NCBI GenBank assembly: GCA_021151835.1
Contig: JAGKWO010000016.1
Location: 1-64,000, forward strand
Source of the DNA: Gammaproteobacteria bacterium
Lineage (GTDB): Bacteria; Pseudomonadota; Gammaproteobacteria; Pseudomonadales; Cellvibrionaceae
Reading direction: 5' to 3'
DNA length: 64,000 nucleotides
The position numbers and the translations under genes were made by a program. The number at the start of each line of letters is the position of its first letter. The first letter of the stretch is position 1. Positions 9,082 to 18,711 of this stretch are shown one piece after another. The notes under the pieces are model-generated. The model did not search any database. It was not told the DNA's origin and saw only the letters and a list, made by a program, of their open reading frames with translations.

Positions 9082-9710
9082 ACATGAACCGGCTGCTGTT
9101 AATTCTGCTGTTCGTGTTGCCAGTAAGCGTTTGTGTGGCCGCTCCTGAAATTCCCCGGGCGTACCGCATCATTGCAGACCAGTATGGGATTCCTCCGCTG
9201 GTGTTTTTCTCGATTGCCATCCAGGAAAGCGGTACATCAAAAAATGGCCGACATTTGCCCTGGCCGTGGACATTAAACCTCGACGAAAAACCATTGTATT
9301 TTGCTACGCGCGAGGACGCGGAGCATGCGTTGCTCACTGCCCTGGATGCAGCAAAAAAACATGGGCGTGTTGCTCGCGTTGCGGTGGGACTGGGCCAAAT
9401 TTATATGCCTGCTCATCTCGCCCAGTTCGAATCGCCATTGCAGGCGCTAGACCCTACTTACAACTTGCATTATGCCGCCCAACTGTTGCTAACCCACTAC
9501 GCGTCGACGTGGCGTGAGGGTAATCCGGATTGGTGGGTGGCCGTTGGAAGATACCACAGCCCCTACAGTGAGGGGCCTGCCCGTCGCTATCGCCAGCTCG
9601 TGTTCAAACGCTGCCAAAAAATCAGCGACCGCTGCATGGCGTTTGGTAATCCGGAGCATGGAGCATCCTCGCCGCCAACAAAAGGCTCACGTTGGGTAGG
9701 AGCGCGTTAA
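9078..9710 (+). CDS. Lytic transglycosylase of the conjugation machine
   Basis: A periplasmic peptidoglycan-cleaving enzyme that opens the wall for assembly of the mating channel. It has a signal peptide (residues 1-22, ending VCVAA) and an SLT/lysozyme-like domain: the catalytic glutamate is in IAIQESGT, and further motifs are GLGQIYMPAH and VGRYHSP. The 210-residue length fits the small SLT proteins found at this position in GI-type ICEs. The stop codon overlaps the next start as TAATG. Confidence 0.9.
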   Translation: MNMNRLLLILLFVLPVSVCVAAPEIPRAYRIIADQYGIPPLVFFSIAIQESGTSKNGRHLPWPWTLNLDEKPLYFATREDAEHALLTALDAAKKHGRVARVAVGLGQIYMPAHLAQFESPLQALDPTYNLHYAAQLLLTHYASTWREGNPDWWVAVGRYHSPYSEGPARRYRQLVFKRCQKISDRCMAFGNPEHGASSPPTKGSRWVGAR

Positions 9711-10219
9711 TGAGATTTCATGCACTACTGGTCCTTGGCTTATGTTTTTTGGCAGGGTGGACGCTGGCACAGCCTGAGGTGCTCGCGGATTTTGGTGGGC
9801 GGACGACGGATTTTCCGACGAACAAACGCATCCAGGAGTCGCTAATCAGTGCGCGCTCAATAGCCTCGACGCCAGTCGCGCCAGCGCGTGTTGCGCCTCC
9901 ATCGCCATTTCCTTCGCGCGCTCAATTAACTGTCGGCGTCGTTGAAGCCAAAGCTCATGCGCTGACGGTCGTTAAACCCATTTTTATTATTGGGCCAGAG
10001 GCTATATCGATTGAATGGTTGATCGCAAACAAGGAACACCTTGCGTCCATCGGTGCCCAGGGAATCGTCACCAATGTGGGCTCCGCAGACACGGTCGCCA
10101 GAATGCGGTCTCAAGCGCCCGAATTGATGATGTCGGTTGTTCCCGTCGACGAAATTGCCGAGGCATTCGGCATCTCCCACTATCCCGTGTTAATTGACAG
10201 CGAGGGCATCAAACAGTGA
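9710..10219 (+). CDS. ICE protein, TIGR03765 (PFL_4695) family
   Basis: An exported protein of 169 residues. The frame is open six codons further upstream, but the ATG at 9710 (MRFHALLVLGL) forms a TAATG overlap with the transglycosylase and starts a good signal peptide ending TLAQ. The C-terminal domain (about 85-169) contains VVKPIFIIGPEAIS and SHYPVLIDSEGI, characteristic of TIGR03765. It resembles TrbC/TraW-type thioredoxin-like folds, but its exact role is unknown. It overlaps the next start by 4 nt (GTGA). Confidence 0.82.
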   Translation: MRFHALLVLGLCFLAGWTLAQPEVLADFGGRTTDFPTNKRIQESLISARSIASTPVAPARVAPPSPFPSRAQLTVGVVEAKAHALTVVKPIFIIGPEAISIEWLIANKEHLASIGAQGIVTNVGSADTVARMRSQAPELMMSVVPVDEIAEAFGISHYPVLIDSEGIKQ

Positions 10220-10530
10220 ATAAATTTTTAGCGGCTTTTGTCCTTGCGATTCCGAGCGTTCCACTGTTCGCAAATGTGGACACTACCACCGAAGCCGAGC
10301 GACGTTACTTGATTAAAGTGGCGAATGAATTAGCCCAATTAGAGGTTTTGGCAAAAAAAGCGGAATCGAATGCGGACCCCGACGCCCGCGTTACCCTGGA
10401 TTACGTGGCATTGAAGAACGACTTGGCCGAAATGCGGCGTGCGCTGGAATCCCATTTACATGCGCCCTCCCGCAGTCCTCGAAAGCTGGAGCCTCTTCAC
10501 TTCACCAGTGGTGTCCGCTCCGATGAATAA
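10216..10530 (+). CDS. RAQPRD-family ICE protein
   Basis: A small periplasmic protein (104 residues) of the RAQPRD family, found in nearly all ICEs of this type. It starts with GTG in a GTGA overlap, has a signal peptide ending at about VPLFA, then a helical domain ERRYLIKVANELAQLEVLAKKAE. The motif that names the family is relaxed here. Function is unknown. It overlaps the next gene by 8 nt. Confidence 0.8.
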   Translation: MNKFLAAFVLAIPSVPLFANVDTTTEAERRYLIKVANELAQLEVLAKKAESNADPDARVTLDYVALKNDLAEMRRALESHLHAPSRSPRKLEPLHFTSGVRSDE

Positions 10531-10759
10531 AGACGCCAAGGTCGTTTTTACAGAATATTTTGGTTCCATCAGCTATTTGCATGATGGCCTGGCATTCCTG
10601 CTGCTGTTAGCAGCGGGAATCGCATGGATGATTATTACAGCAAAAAAATTTAACGAAGGGATTCAGGAGCAAAAAAATGATGGTAGTGACGTGTTCTCGG
10701 TGATGGTGAGGGGACTGGCAATGCTGCTGATCTTGGTAGCTTTCCTTATGTCTTCTTGA
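10523..10759 (+). CDS. Small ICE membrane protein, TIGR03758 family
   Basis: A 78-residue protein with two hydrophobic helices (about 20-38 and 55-76) joined by a charged loop. The frame opens 28 codons earlier, but the ATG at 10523 (MNKDAKVVFTEYFG) matches the family N-terminus and sits in the 3' end of the RAQPRD gene. Size and topology fit a minor pilin-like or channel component. The next gene follows after 15 nt. Confidence 0.8.
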   Translation: MNKDAKVVFTEYFGSISYLHDGLAFLLLLAAGIAWMIITAKKFNEGIQEQKNDGSDVFSVMVRGLAMLLILVAFLMSS

Positions 10760-10774
10760 TTCACGGAGTGTTAA

Positions 10775-11200
10775 ATGAACCAATTATCCCTGCAGCCAAC
10801 GCTGACATCGCGTTGGAACCTGTTTCTCTCTGCTGTCGACGCCGCAACTACAGCGAGACTCATCATGCTGTTCGCACTGCTTGGTGCGGTATTACTGCCG
10901 AGCGACGTATTAGCCCAAACGGTTACATTTCCAAAAGTCGATGTGGATGGCGTCGATGACGATTCCACCGGTAGCGAGATATTGATCGCCATTTTCAAAT
11001 GGGGCGGACGATTCGTTATCTGGGGGGTCATGGGGTGGGCAGGAATTGTGTGTTTGAAAACAATTCTTGCGTCATGGCAGGAGCAGAAAAGTAAAGAGGC
11101 GGGCCGCTGGGGTGCATTGGTGGCTGACACCTTTGGCTCGGTAATCATGGTCATCGTGGTTATCGCGATTGGGCTGTGGGTTCTGTCGTTTATCAAATAA
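10775..11200 (+). CDS. ICE membrane protein, TIGR03745 (PFL_4702) family
   Basis: A 141-residue protein with a long N-terminal signal/anchor (hydrophobic about 29-48, ending DVLAQ) and two further membrane helices (about 78-98 and 115-138). The layout of signal, short exposed loop and two helices is that of VirB2-like pilin subunits, which makes this the best pilin candidate of the cluster. That role is inference. An antisense frame of the same length is a shadow. Confidence 0.82.
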   Translation: MNQLSLQPTLTSRWNLFLSAVDAATTARLIMLFALLGAVLLPSDVLAQTVTFPKVDVDGVDDDSTGSEILIAIFKWGGRFVIWGVMGWAGIVCLKTILASWQEQKSKEAGRWGALVADTFGSVIMVIVVIAIGLWVLSFIK

Positions 11201-11216
11201 AACGCGGTGATGAGTA

Positions 11217-11573
11217 ATGCCCACAGATTATGAAGATCGCCTGGCAGACGCAGTGAATCAAGAGCCCATTGTCTACGCCGACTGTACGCAGTCCGAATTG
11301 TTATTTGCTATTTCGACCGGGGGCATTGTCGGGCTTGCGCTTGGCACAGCGCTTGGACTGTCCATTGGCTTTTTCATGTTGGGCGTCATCATCGGCTTAT
11401 TGATTGGCGTCGGCGTTTCCTGGGTGACCATGGAAGCGCTGAAGCACATTCGCCAGAAATACTACCTTACATGGCTCAAAGAAAAATTGTTCGTCACGAA
11501 ACAACTATTCCTCGGTGGAATTCAATTTGTTTCGCAATCAAAACGTTACAGCAAAGGAGCACGACGTGGCTGA
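11217..11573 (+). CDS. ICE membrane protein, TIGR03750 family (TraL-like)
   Basis: A 118-residue protein with two closely spaced Gly-rich membrane helices (about 30-50 and 52-72) and a basic cytoplasmic tail. Size and topology are those of TraL/VirB3-type components of the channel. It starts 16 nt after the pilin-like gene and overlaps the TraE-like gene by 8 nt. Confidence 0.82.
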   Translation: MPTDYEDRLADAVNQEPIVYADCTQSELLFAISTGGIVGLALGTALGLSIGFFMLGVIIGLLIGVGVSWVTMEALKHIRQKYYLTWLKEKLFVTKQLFLGGIQFVSQSKRYSKGARRG

Positions 11574-12213
11574 CGCACGACACGCTTTACATTCACGGGA
11601 TTCACACATCTGGACGCTACGCATGGTGGTTTTGATCATGGCGGCCATCATTTTCGTGCTGGTGTACATCGTTCAGGAATCGCGGACCAACCTAACCATT
11701 CACGTTCCGCCCGATTTGTCCAGGGGCGCAATACTGAAGCCGGGAGAACTGCAAAAGTCAAATGCCTATGCGTTTGCGTTGCTCGTGTGGAAAGGATTGA
11801 ACGAGTGGATGACGAACGGCAAAGAAGACTATGAAGCAGCAATAAAGCGCTACCAGTGTTTAATCACTCCCGACTTTGAACAATGGTTGCTTAACAACAA
11901 AGAGCAGAAAGCCCGCGCGGGTGAACTTGACCGCACCCGGTTTTTATCGGAGCTAAATGCCTACTCGGATTCGTTTGTGTCGGCGCTGGGAAATAACACC
12001 TTCAGTGTGGCAGCGATCATGCAGTTGCAAGAGCGTTTTAATGGAATGAAGATTAAAGACACTTCAATGAGCTACTCACTGCGCGTGGTACCGGATAATC
12101 GCAAATGTAACGAAATGGGAATGGCACTCGACGGGTTCATGGTCGATCCAACCCGCGCTGAAACCGAAGCCGAAGAAAAAAGTCGGCGCGAACGTGCGAG
12201 GTCATATCAATAA
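11566..12213 (+). CDS. ICE protein, TIGR03746/DUF2895 family (TraE/VirB8-like)
   Basis: A bitopic inner-membrane protein: one transmembrane helix near residues 20-40, then a periplasmic domain. The frame opens 17 codons earlier, but GTG at 11566 has AAAGGAG 8 nt upstream and gives the family's usual N-terminus (215 residues). Family motifs include TIHVPPDLSRG and NAYAFALLVWKGLNEW. TraE/VirB8 proteins nucleate the channel core. It abuts the next start at TAATG. Confidence 0.85.
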   Translation: MADARHALHSRDSHIWTLRMVVLIMAAIIFVLVYIVQESRTNLTIHVPPDLSRGAILKPGELQKSNAYAFALLVWKGLNEWMTNGKEDYEAAIKRYQCLITPDFEQWLLNNKEQKARAGELDRTRFLSELNAYSDSFVSALGNNTFSVAAIMQLQERFNGMKIKDTSMSYSLRVVPDNRKCNEMGMALDGFMVDPTRAETEAEEKSRRERARSYQ

Positions 12214-13025
12214 TGCGTAGTTATATTCGTTTACTAATGGTGTTATGGGCTGCAGTTCCGCCTGCGGTGCTGGCTGAAAGGAACATTATTTGGAACAGTA
12301 CGCCTCTCACCCTGGTTATTCCCGTCGGCGAGGAGATCCGCGTTACTTTTCCAACCGACGTGCTGCTGCAGGTGCCGGCGTCGCTGACTTCATCCCTTGA
12401 ATCGCTGGCCCCCAATCAACGGATCGTTTACTGGAAGGCCACAGCCGCGTTTGATTCTGCGCGTGTCGTTGCCCAATCCGTTGATAACCAAACGGTGTAT
12501 TTGATCGATCTGGTTGCGCAGCCGGGTGCCAGTGCCGAGCCTGTCGTGATTGAAGATGCAAACCGGGTTCTCACAGCACACAGTGACTCAGCTGACGAAT
12601 CCGCTGCCGGTGTGCAACAGGAATTATATGATCCGCCGGAAATTATTCTAACCCGGTATGCGTCCCAAACACTGTACGCGCCCCAGCGGTTAGTGCCTGT
12701 TAATGAATCAATTAGCCCGCTAACAGACGTGCAGCTAGCTCGGGATTTTCCGCTGGTTCGCGCGCAGGAAGGTGAGCGCTACAGGCTGTCGATCGTCGGT
12801 GCGTGGTCTGGATTTGGGTTGTACCTTACGGCTGTGTTGGTTGTAAACGAGAGTCCGCTGCGAATCGCCATTAACCCTGGATTGGTTCAGGGCAATTTCA
12901 CCCACATTACCACCCAGCATTTGACGCTGGGTCCGCAGGGGTCACTAGAGGATCGCACCACCCTGTATCTGATTTCCACCGTGCCGTTTAACGCGGCAAT
13001 CCTGGAGGACGGGTATGGCTGGTAG
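12213..13025 (+). CDS. ICE protein, TIGR03749/DUF3438 family (TraK-like)
   Basis: An exported 270-residue protein with a signal peptide ending PAVLA. The domain begins ERNIIWNSTPLTLVIPVGEE, which matches TraK/VirB9-like secretin-associated proteins of this ICE class. A beta-rich C-terminal part follows after an Asp/Ser linker (about 115-135). It probably forms the outer-membrane ring with the TraB- and TraV-like proteins encoded next. It overlaps the TraB-like gene by 11 nt. Confidence 0.85.
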   Translation: MRSYIRLLMVLWAAVPPAVLAERNIIWNSTPLTLVIPVGEEIRVTFPTDVLLQVPASLTSSLESLAPNQRIVYWKATAAFDSARVVAQSVDNQTVYLIDLVAQPGASAEPVVIEDANRVLTAHSDSADESAAGVQQELYDPPEIILTRYASQTLYAPQRLVPVNESISPLTDVQLARDFPLVRAQEGERYRLSIVGAWSGFGLYLTAVLVVNESPLRIAINPGLVQGNFTHITTQHLTLGPQGSLEDRTTLYLISTVPFNAAILEDGYGW

Positions 13026-14559
13026 CATGTCTAGCAACAAGTTGGTCTGGCTGTTGGTCGCCGCATTGGCACTGGTTGTGGCTGTTGTGCTGATAAACAA
13101 GCAAAACAGCGAGGCGCCGAGTGCCCAAGCTAAAAACACCGACGCCCCAGATCCTGTGCAATCGCAAGCACAAGCGGAGGCCGTATCCCCGCAACCACCG
13201 GGACCGACGCCAGCATTGCCCTCCATAGGGGGCGATGCCGATACCGTCGTCGAAACACTCAAAGAAGTTCAGGCCCGGTACAAGGCGTCCGAGGATCAGG
13301 ACGCACGTGTGCTGCGGCTGATTGAAGACACTAACCGTCGGTTGGATGGTTTGGAAAAAGCCCAAGGGAGTAAACCCAACTCGGCGTCGGTGGCCGACGA
13401 TCCTGCGTTGTCTGAATTAACCCAGCAACTGGAGGCAATGAAACAAGATGTCAGCGCGTTAACCAATAACGTGCTTCATAAAAATGAGGATGATTTGGCG
13501 TCGGGTAACGGTTACGAAGTATCGACCTACGATCTGGGATGGGCGGATGAACCGGAAGGGGACGCAAAGAAGAACAAAGGCTATTCCCTGGGTCCAAAAC
13601 CGCTGCCTGGTTACGTTGCGGTACGGCCGATGACGAAAACGCAATTTTTAAATACCGATGCCCAGCTCGCCGAGAAATTTGTGCGCGAGAAAATGCAGCA
13701 GGGCGCATCAAGTCTCGCGGGCACCTCTGCACCTCCGGGACTAACCAACACCGTGAAAGCGGCATCCGATAAAGCGTTGGTTGAGATCAAGCCCTACCGG
13801 ACCATTCCCAAGCGCGCCACGGGCTTCGAGGCCATTGGCATGACGGCGCTGATTGGAACGGTTCCTGTCGGCGGAAAAGTCCAGGATCCCTTTCCGGTTA
13901 AATTTATTCTTGGCGAAGAAAACTTCGCGTCGAATGGCATTCACGTTCCCGGATTAAAAGGCATTGTCATTGAAGGCATCGCGCGAGGAAATTGGAACTT
14001 GTCCTGCGTTGCTGCGACGCTCACTGGGGCGAGTTTCACCTTTGCGGATGGCACAGTGCGAGACATGGAGTACGAGCGCGACCAAGGGGGCGATTCCAGT
14101 GGTACACAGGCGACCTCGCCATTCGCCGAGGGGGAGGGTAATCAGGGTATCGGCTATATCGCGAATCCACAGGGCATACCCTGCATTCCGGGTAGGCGAA
14201 TCACGGACGCGCACAAGCAATTGTTCACGATGGGTATGCTGGGTGCGGCGAAATCCTATTTTGACGCGAAGGCCGCCGCTGAAACGACAACCAACGAGAA
14301 TGCGCTTGGCGGAGGATCGACCTCTGTCACAGGAAACAAAGAGGCATTTGTCAACAACCAAACCTACGCCAATTCGATGACCACCGTGATGGACTTCTAT
14401 GACAAACGTATGCGGGATACGTTTGATGTGGTTTACGTAGATCCCGCACAGAAAGTCATGTTGCATTTCACGCGCGAGCTGCGTGTTGATTACCGCAGTG
14501 ATGCCAGAAAAGTTGCTTACTCATTCGGAGGAACCCGCCGTGTTAACACCATGGATTAA
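13015..14559 (+). CDS. ICE protein, TIGR03752 family (TraB/VirB10-like)
   Basis: A 514-residue scaffold protein that would span the inner membrane and periplasm. It has one N-terminal transmembrane helix (about 9-26), a Pro/Gln-rich linker, a coiled coil (about 75-155) and a C-terminal beta-barrel domain typical of VirB10-type proteins (from about 265 on, for example GMTALIGTVPVGGKVQDPFP and GIVIEGIARGNWNLSC). The length is normal for the family. Its 3' end overlaps the lipoprotein gene by 20 nt. Confidence 0.88.
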   Translation: MAGSMSSNKLVWLLVAALALVVAVVLINKQNSEAPSAQAKNTDAPDPVQSQAQAEAVSPQPPGPTPALPSIGGDADTVVETLKEVQARYKASEDQDARVLRLIEDTNRRLDGLEKAQGSKPNSASVADDPALSELTQQLEAMKQDVSALTNNVLHKNEDDLASGNGYEVSTYDLGWADEPEGDAKKNKGYSLGPKPLPGYVAVRPMTKTQFLNTDAQLAEKFVREKMQQGASSLAGTSAPPGLTNTVKAASDKALVEIKPYRTIPKRATGFEAIGMTALIGTVPVGGKVQDPFPVKFILGEENFASNGIHVPGLKGIVIEGIARGNWNLSCVAATLTGASFTFADGTVRDMEYERDQGGDSSGTQATSPFAEGEGNQGIGYIANPQGIPCIPGRRITDAHKQLFTMGMLGAAKSYFDAKAAAETTTNENALGGGSTSVTGNKEAFVNNQTYANSMTTVMDFYDKRMRDTFDVVYVDPAQKVMLHFTRELRVDYRSDARKVAYSFGGTRRVNTMD

Positions 14560-15043
14560 TCGATTGTCCCGTCTGTTTATGCTGGGTGTTTTGGTCATTG
14601 GTGTGGCTGGATGCAGCTCATCACTGAACAAAGTCATAAATGAGAATGCGCCGACCATGAAGGAGGTTTATAAAAATTACATTGGCTCGGGTGATGACGA
14701 TCTGGAACTTAGGAAAGCGGAATTGATGAAACGGCCTGCGGTCCATGATGCCGATCTTCAGTTGGATCATCCTCCCTATCCAGCGCGACTGGACCATCTC
14801 TATCCACGGCTGCCCAATCCGGATTTGTTTATGTATGTCCGTCCGCACGCCGTGGGTGCTACTGGTGCGCCTATCCCAGCCTATATCACACGATTTTCAA
14901 TGTATGAGCGGCAGCCCTATGCGCTGCCAGGTGAAACACTGGAGTCAGCAAAAATAATCCACGATTTTCAGCGAGCGCAACAAGCCGAGCAATTGCGTTC
15001 GGCTGCCATCGCTCGAAAAAAGCAATCCAGGAAAGGGGAATAA
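14540..15043 (+). CDS. ICE lipoprotein, TIGR03751 family (TraV-like)
   Basis: An outer-membrane lipoprotein of 167 residues: hydrophobic signal, then lipobox VAGC with the acylated cysteine, then the family core VINENAPTMKEVYKNYIG. The open frame extends 19 codons further upstream, but the GTG at 14540 has the Shine-Dalgarno GGAGGA a few bases upstream and gives a compact signal peptide. TraV/VirB7-like proteins anchor the channel in the outer membrane. The VirB4-type ATPase follows after 3 nt. Confidence 0.85.
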   Translation: MLTPWINRLSRLFMLGVLVIGVAGCSSSLNKVINENAPTMKEVYKNYIGSGDDDLELRKAELMKRPAVHDADLQLDHPPYPARLDHLYPRLPNPDLFMYVRPHAVGATGAPIPAYITRFSMYERQPYALPGETLESAKIIHDFQRAQQAEQLRSAAIARKKQSRKGE

Positions 15044-15046
15044 GCC

Positions 15047-17890
15047 ATGGGTAATGATCCCTTATCCACACTGTCAGCAAAAATAGGCGAAGGCCTACGC
15101 GACTTCTTCACGCGCGGCTCACCTGTTGGGGAAAAGCCAATCACTGCTGAGGATCTGAAGCGCGCGTATCAACACCACTCGCCGATTGCAGGGTATTTGC
15201 CTTGGTTGGATATTGTGGATGACAACAAGTTGCTGTTGGAGGATGGTCGCAGTGTGGCGGCGGTGTTTGAGCTGCAGCCGGTACCGACGGAAGCCAGGTC
15301 ACCGGAATTTCTCGCGCAACAACGAAATCAAATCCGCGACTTTATTACCATGGCATTTGAAGAGCATGCGAACTCCCCGTGGGTCGTATCGACCTATGCC
15401 TGGCTTGATAGTGCGGCGTTCGTCACGCTGACTGATGCGATTCGCGCTCATGCGGCAAATGTCCATGCGCAGAGGGGCGCGATACCTGACGCTTATTCAC
15501 AGCATTTTTTTGACAACATCCTGGAGCCGCATATCGAAGATATGTCGCGCAAGGGTGGCCTGTTTCTCGATCCGCTCTGGAATGATCGCCCCTGGGGCGG
15601 CAGCAAGCGCAAATGCTACCTCGTGTTTTATCGCAGGCATTCGGGCATCAGTACCCGTCGTAAAGGGATGACGCCCGAGAAAGAACTCGACACTCAGTGT
15701 GATCGGGTGCAGCAAATGCTCAAAGGCGCCGGACTCAATGGCAAACGTCTCAACGGCGAGGCGATTAGAAATTGGTTGTTCCGCTGGTTTAATCCCTCTC
15801 CAAAATTGACCTCTGGCGATACAGAAGCCTGGCTCGCCATGAACCCCTTCGCCCATGACGAAGACGCGAAGACAGCGGAATACGATTTGTCCAATGATGT
15901 GATGACGCGCGATGTTAGATCCGATAAAGCCACGGCGTGTTGGTACTTTGATGGCATGCCGCACACCGTGTTGAGTGTTGAGCAAATGAGCCAGATACCC
16001 AAGGTGGGGCAGCTCTCTGCAGAACGCTATGTGAGCGAGGAGGAAACCAGCGGTGCGAATGCGCGTATAACTTGCTTGCTCGACGAACTGCCGGAAGGCT
16101 CCGTGGTAATCACCAATTTTGTGGTGAAACCCCAGGCTGCCGTGCGAAAGCATCTGGAACGTATGGCCAGCCAGGCGAGGGGAGACACACCCGAAGCGAC
16201 CCAGGCACGCAGCGACGTCGCTCATGCCCGCGCGCAGATTGCGCAGGGCAATAAGTTGTATCCCTACAGCATCGGCATCGCATTGCGTGCTCATGATGAC
16301 GACGAGATGGATGATGTCATCCTTAACGTTGAGACAAAGCTCTCTGCAAACGGTTTACAAATCATTGACCCGGAATACGATCAATTTCGACTGGATCGCT
16401 ACATTCGATTTTTGCCCGGCGCCTACGATCCAGCGCTAGCGCAAATTGAAATACGCCACCGGCTGATTTACGCCCATCACCTGGCGAATTTGCTACCGGT
16501 ATATGGTCGCAGTGTAGGCACCGGTAACCCTGGAATTCTTGGATTTAATCGGGGTGGAGAATGGTTCACCTGCGACCCGCTTTACCAAGGCGACCGAACC
16601 AAAAACGGCCATCTTTTTTTATTTGGTCCTACGGGTGCAGGCAAATCGGCGACGCTTGTGTGGCTGCAAATGCTGATAACAGCAGTACACAACCCACGAT
16701 GGGTCGTGATCGAGGCTGGTAACTCGTTCAATCTTTTGTCGGAATATTTTCGAGACTGGGGCAAATCCGTCGTGGATATCGTGCTGCGGCCCGGTATGGC
16801 CCCATCCATTCCTCCTTTTAAACCCGCATTGGACTTAGTCGATGACCAAGGCAATCTTGTGCAAACCTATTCAAAAATCGAAGAGGTATTAGAAGGGCAG
16901 GCCGAACTGGAGGCGGCTGTTAAAGATTCGGATCCGCTTGAAAACTCCCAGCGCGATATTTTGGGGGAAATGCTCATCATTGCGCGACTCATGGTGACAG
17001 GCGGTGAATCGTCTGAAGAAGCCCGCATGACGCGGTCGGACGTTGGATTGTTGAAAGCAGCAATTATCAACGCGGCGCGCCGATGCAAATTGGCCGGCAA
17101 AAAAGACTGTTTAACTGAGGACGTGATTAAAGCTCTGTACGAACTTCGCAACGATAAGCCTGAGCGGAAGGCTCGAATTTCCGAAATGGTTGAAGCGATG
17201 GAGTTGTTCGTGGATGGCTTCGCGGGCGAATTGTTTAATCGTCCTGGTGAGGAGTTGCCTGATGCCGATTTCATACGAATCGAAATGGGAATTCTCGCTT
17301 CGGGTAGCTCTAACAAAGACAAACTATCGGTTGCCTATATCTCCATCGTCAATCAAATCGTTGCGCGTGCGCAGCGTACGCAGCGTGATGGAAGACCGAC
17401 GATCAATCTCACTGACGAAGCCCACGTCATCACGACGGATAAATTGCTGGCTGCCTATCTGGTTGTGCTCTCCAAATTGCTGGGACGCCGCATGGGCCTG
17501 TGGCTGTGGCAAGCAACGCAGAACATGAAAGACTACCCCGACGACGCCGAGAAAATGTTGGCCATGTTTGAGTGGTGGATGTGCCTTTATGTCGACCAAG
17601 GGGAGCTAGCTAATATCGAACGGTTTAAAGCGTTAACGCCCGACCAGCGCACGATGTTGCTTTCGACCACCAAGGCACCCCGCCGTTACACCGAAGGCGT
17701 AATGATGAGCGATACCGTTCAGGGGTTGTTTCGCATTGTGCCGCCCGGATTGTGTCTGGCCCTGGGTCAATCAGAAAAAGAAGAGAAAACGGCTCGCGGA
17801 AAATTGATGCGTGAGCACGGAATCACCGAACTGCAGGCGGCAGAAATGATTGGCGAGCAGATCGCCAATGGTCGCCGGAAAGCGGCATGA
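15047..17890 (+). CDS. traC: VirB4/TraC-type conjugative ATPase, TIGR03744 family
   Basis: A 947-residue ATPase that powers channel assembly and pilus biogenesis. The N-terminal half (about 30-350) is the VirB4 interaction domain. The C-terminal P-loop domain has Walker A GPTGAGKSA at about 527 and a Walker B-like INLTDEAHVI at about 784-793; a downstream LWLWQATQNMKDY matches the RecA-like core. Length and position match this ICE class. It starts 3 nt after the lipoprotein gene and ends in an ATGA overlap with the next one. Confidence 0.93.
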   Translation: MGNDPLSTLSAKIGEGLRDFFTRGSPVGEKPITAEDLKRAYQHHSPIAGYLPWLDIVDDNKLLLEDGRSVAAVFELQPVPTEARSPEFLAQQRNQIRDFITMAFEEHANSPWVVSTYAWLDSAAFVTLTDAIRAHAANVHAQRGAIPDAYSQHFFDNILEPHIEDMSRKGGLFLDPLWNDRPWGGSKRKCYLVFYRRHSGISTRRKGMTPEKELDTQCDRVQQMLKGAGLNGKRLNGEAIRNWLFRWFNPSPKLTSGDTEAWLAMNPFAHDEDAKTAEYDLSNDVMTRDVRSDKATACWYFDGMPHTVLSVEQMSQIPKVGQLSAERYVSEEETSGANARITCLLDELPEGSVVITNFVVKPQAAVRKHLERMASQARGDTPEATQARSDVAHARAQIAQGNKLYPYSIGIALRAHDDDEMDDVILNVETKLSANGLQIIDPEYDQFRLDRYIRFLPGAYDPALAQIEIRHRLIYAHHLANLLPVYGRSVGTGNPGILGFNRGGEWFTCDPLYQGDRTKNGHLFLFGPTGAGKSATLVWLQMLITAVHNPRWVVIEAGNSFNLLSEYFRDWGKSVVDIVLRPGMAPSIPPFKPALDLVDDQGNLVQTYSKIEEVLEGQAELEAAVKDSDPLENSQRDILGEMLIIARLMVTGGESSEEARMTRSDVGLLKAAIINAARRCKLAGKKDCLTEDVIKALYELRNDKPERKARISEMVEAMELFVDGFAGELFNRPGEELPDADFIRIEMGILASGSSNKDKLSVAYISIVNQIVARAQRTQRDGRPTINLTDEAHVITTDKLLAAYLVVLSKLLGRRMGLWLWQATQNMKDYPDDAEKMLAMFEWWMCLYVDQGELANIERFKALTPDQRTMLLSTTKAPRRYTEGVMMSDTVQGLFRIVPPGLCLALGQSEKEEKTARGKLMREHGITELQAAEMIGEQIANGRRKAA

Positions 17891-18711
17891 GCGGGGTGAC
17901 CAGCATGGATCAGAACGGCGCTATTAATTTGGAATTTGCGGACCTACATCCGTTTCACCCCTGGGTCAATTTTGCTGAGGGCGTGTTATCCACAAAGACG
18001 CAAGAAATGATAACGCGTGCCCGAGCGCATTTTTGCACGGGGCAATTCAACCGCATCAATGAACGAGTGGATACGGTGTACTTATATTTGGATACGGTGG
18101 AGCACTGCGTACATGCAAGGCTTGTCGATTCTGCGAACAATTGTGAGGATATTCGATGGAGGATCTTTTACTCGTCTACCTCTAATGCAGAGCCTACCGG
18201 CGCGCAAAGTATTAGCGTCTGGCATGCGGATGACATTGGGAGTGCATGGCTCCTGTTGGGGGCGTTACTGCACCACATCGCAGGGCTGGATGCAATCCGG
18301 CTGGGATTCCATAGCCTGCCTGCTGAAGTCTTTGAAGATATAAACCTCACGTCCTGGTTGAATCGGTCCATTGCGCGCTGTCTGGAGGCGTCATCGTCGC
18401 CACTGCCGACAGTGTTGGATGTTTGCATCATTCCACGCGGCGAAAAATTTGAATGCGGGCTTTTTGCAAATAGTTATGCGCGGACGCATGACAGCGCCTT
18501 GGTGGTTCCCTTGGACTTAATGACGCCAAGCGCTATTGGTGAGGATGGGTCAGCGAGGTTCGCGGCGTCATGGTCGTGCGTGGCGGTTGCCGCGAGGGCC
18601 ATTCAGCAGCATTCATGGGCCAAGGTCCGCTTGCTACTTATTGATTCCCTCGATGCTTACAATTCGTCCCAGTTTTCATGGGGTGGCAGAACGCACAGGA
18701 GGCTGGGATGA
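17887..18711 (+). CDS. Unknown protein following the VirB4-type ATPase
   Basis: A 274-residue soluble protein of no family I recognise. It starts in an ATGA overlap with the ATPase, so it is probably part of the transfer operon. It has no signal peptide or membrane span, and is rich in Ala, Ser, Asp and His. Its 3' end overlaps the convergent gene on the other strand by 55 nt, which suggests that one of the two arrived or was extended later. Confidence 0.65.
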   Translation: MSGVTSMDQNGAINLEFADLHPFHPWVNFAEGVLSTKTQEMITRARAHFCTGQFNRINERVDTVYLYLDTVEHCVHARLVDSANNCEDIRWRIFYSSTSNAEPTGAQSISVWHADDIGSAWLLLGALLHHIAGLDAIRLGFHSLPAEVFEDINLTSWLNRSIARCLEASSSPLPTVLDVCIIPRGEKFECGLFANSYARTHDSALVVPLDLMTPSAIGEDGSARFAASWSCVAVAARAIQQHSWAKVRLLLIDSLDAYNSSQFSWGGRTHRRLG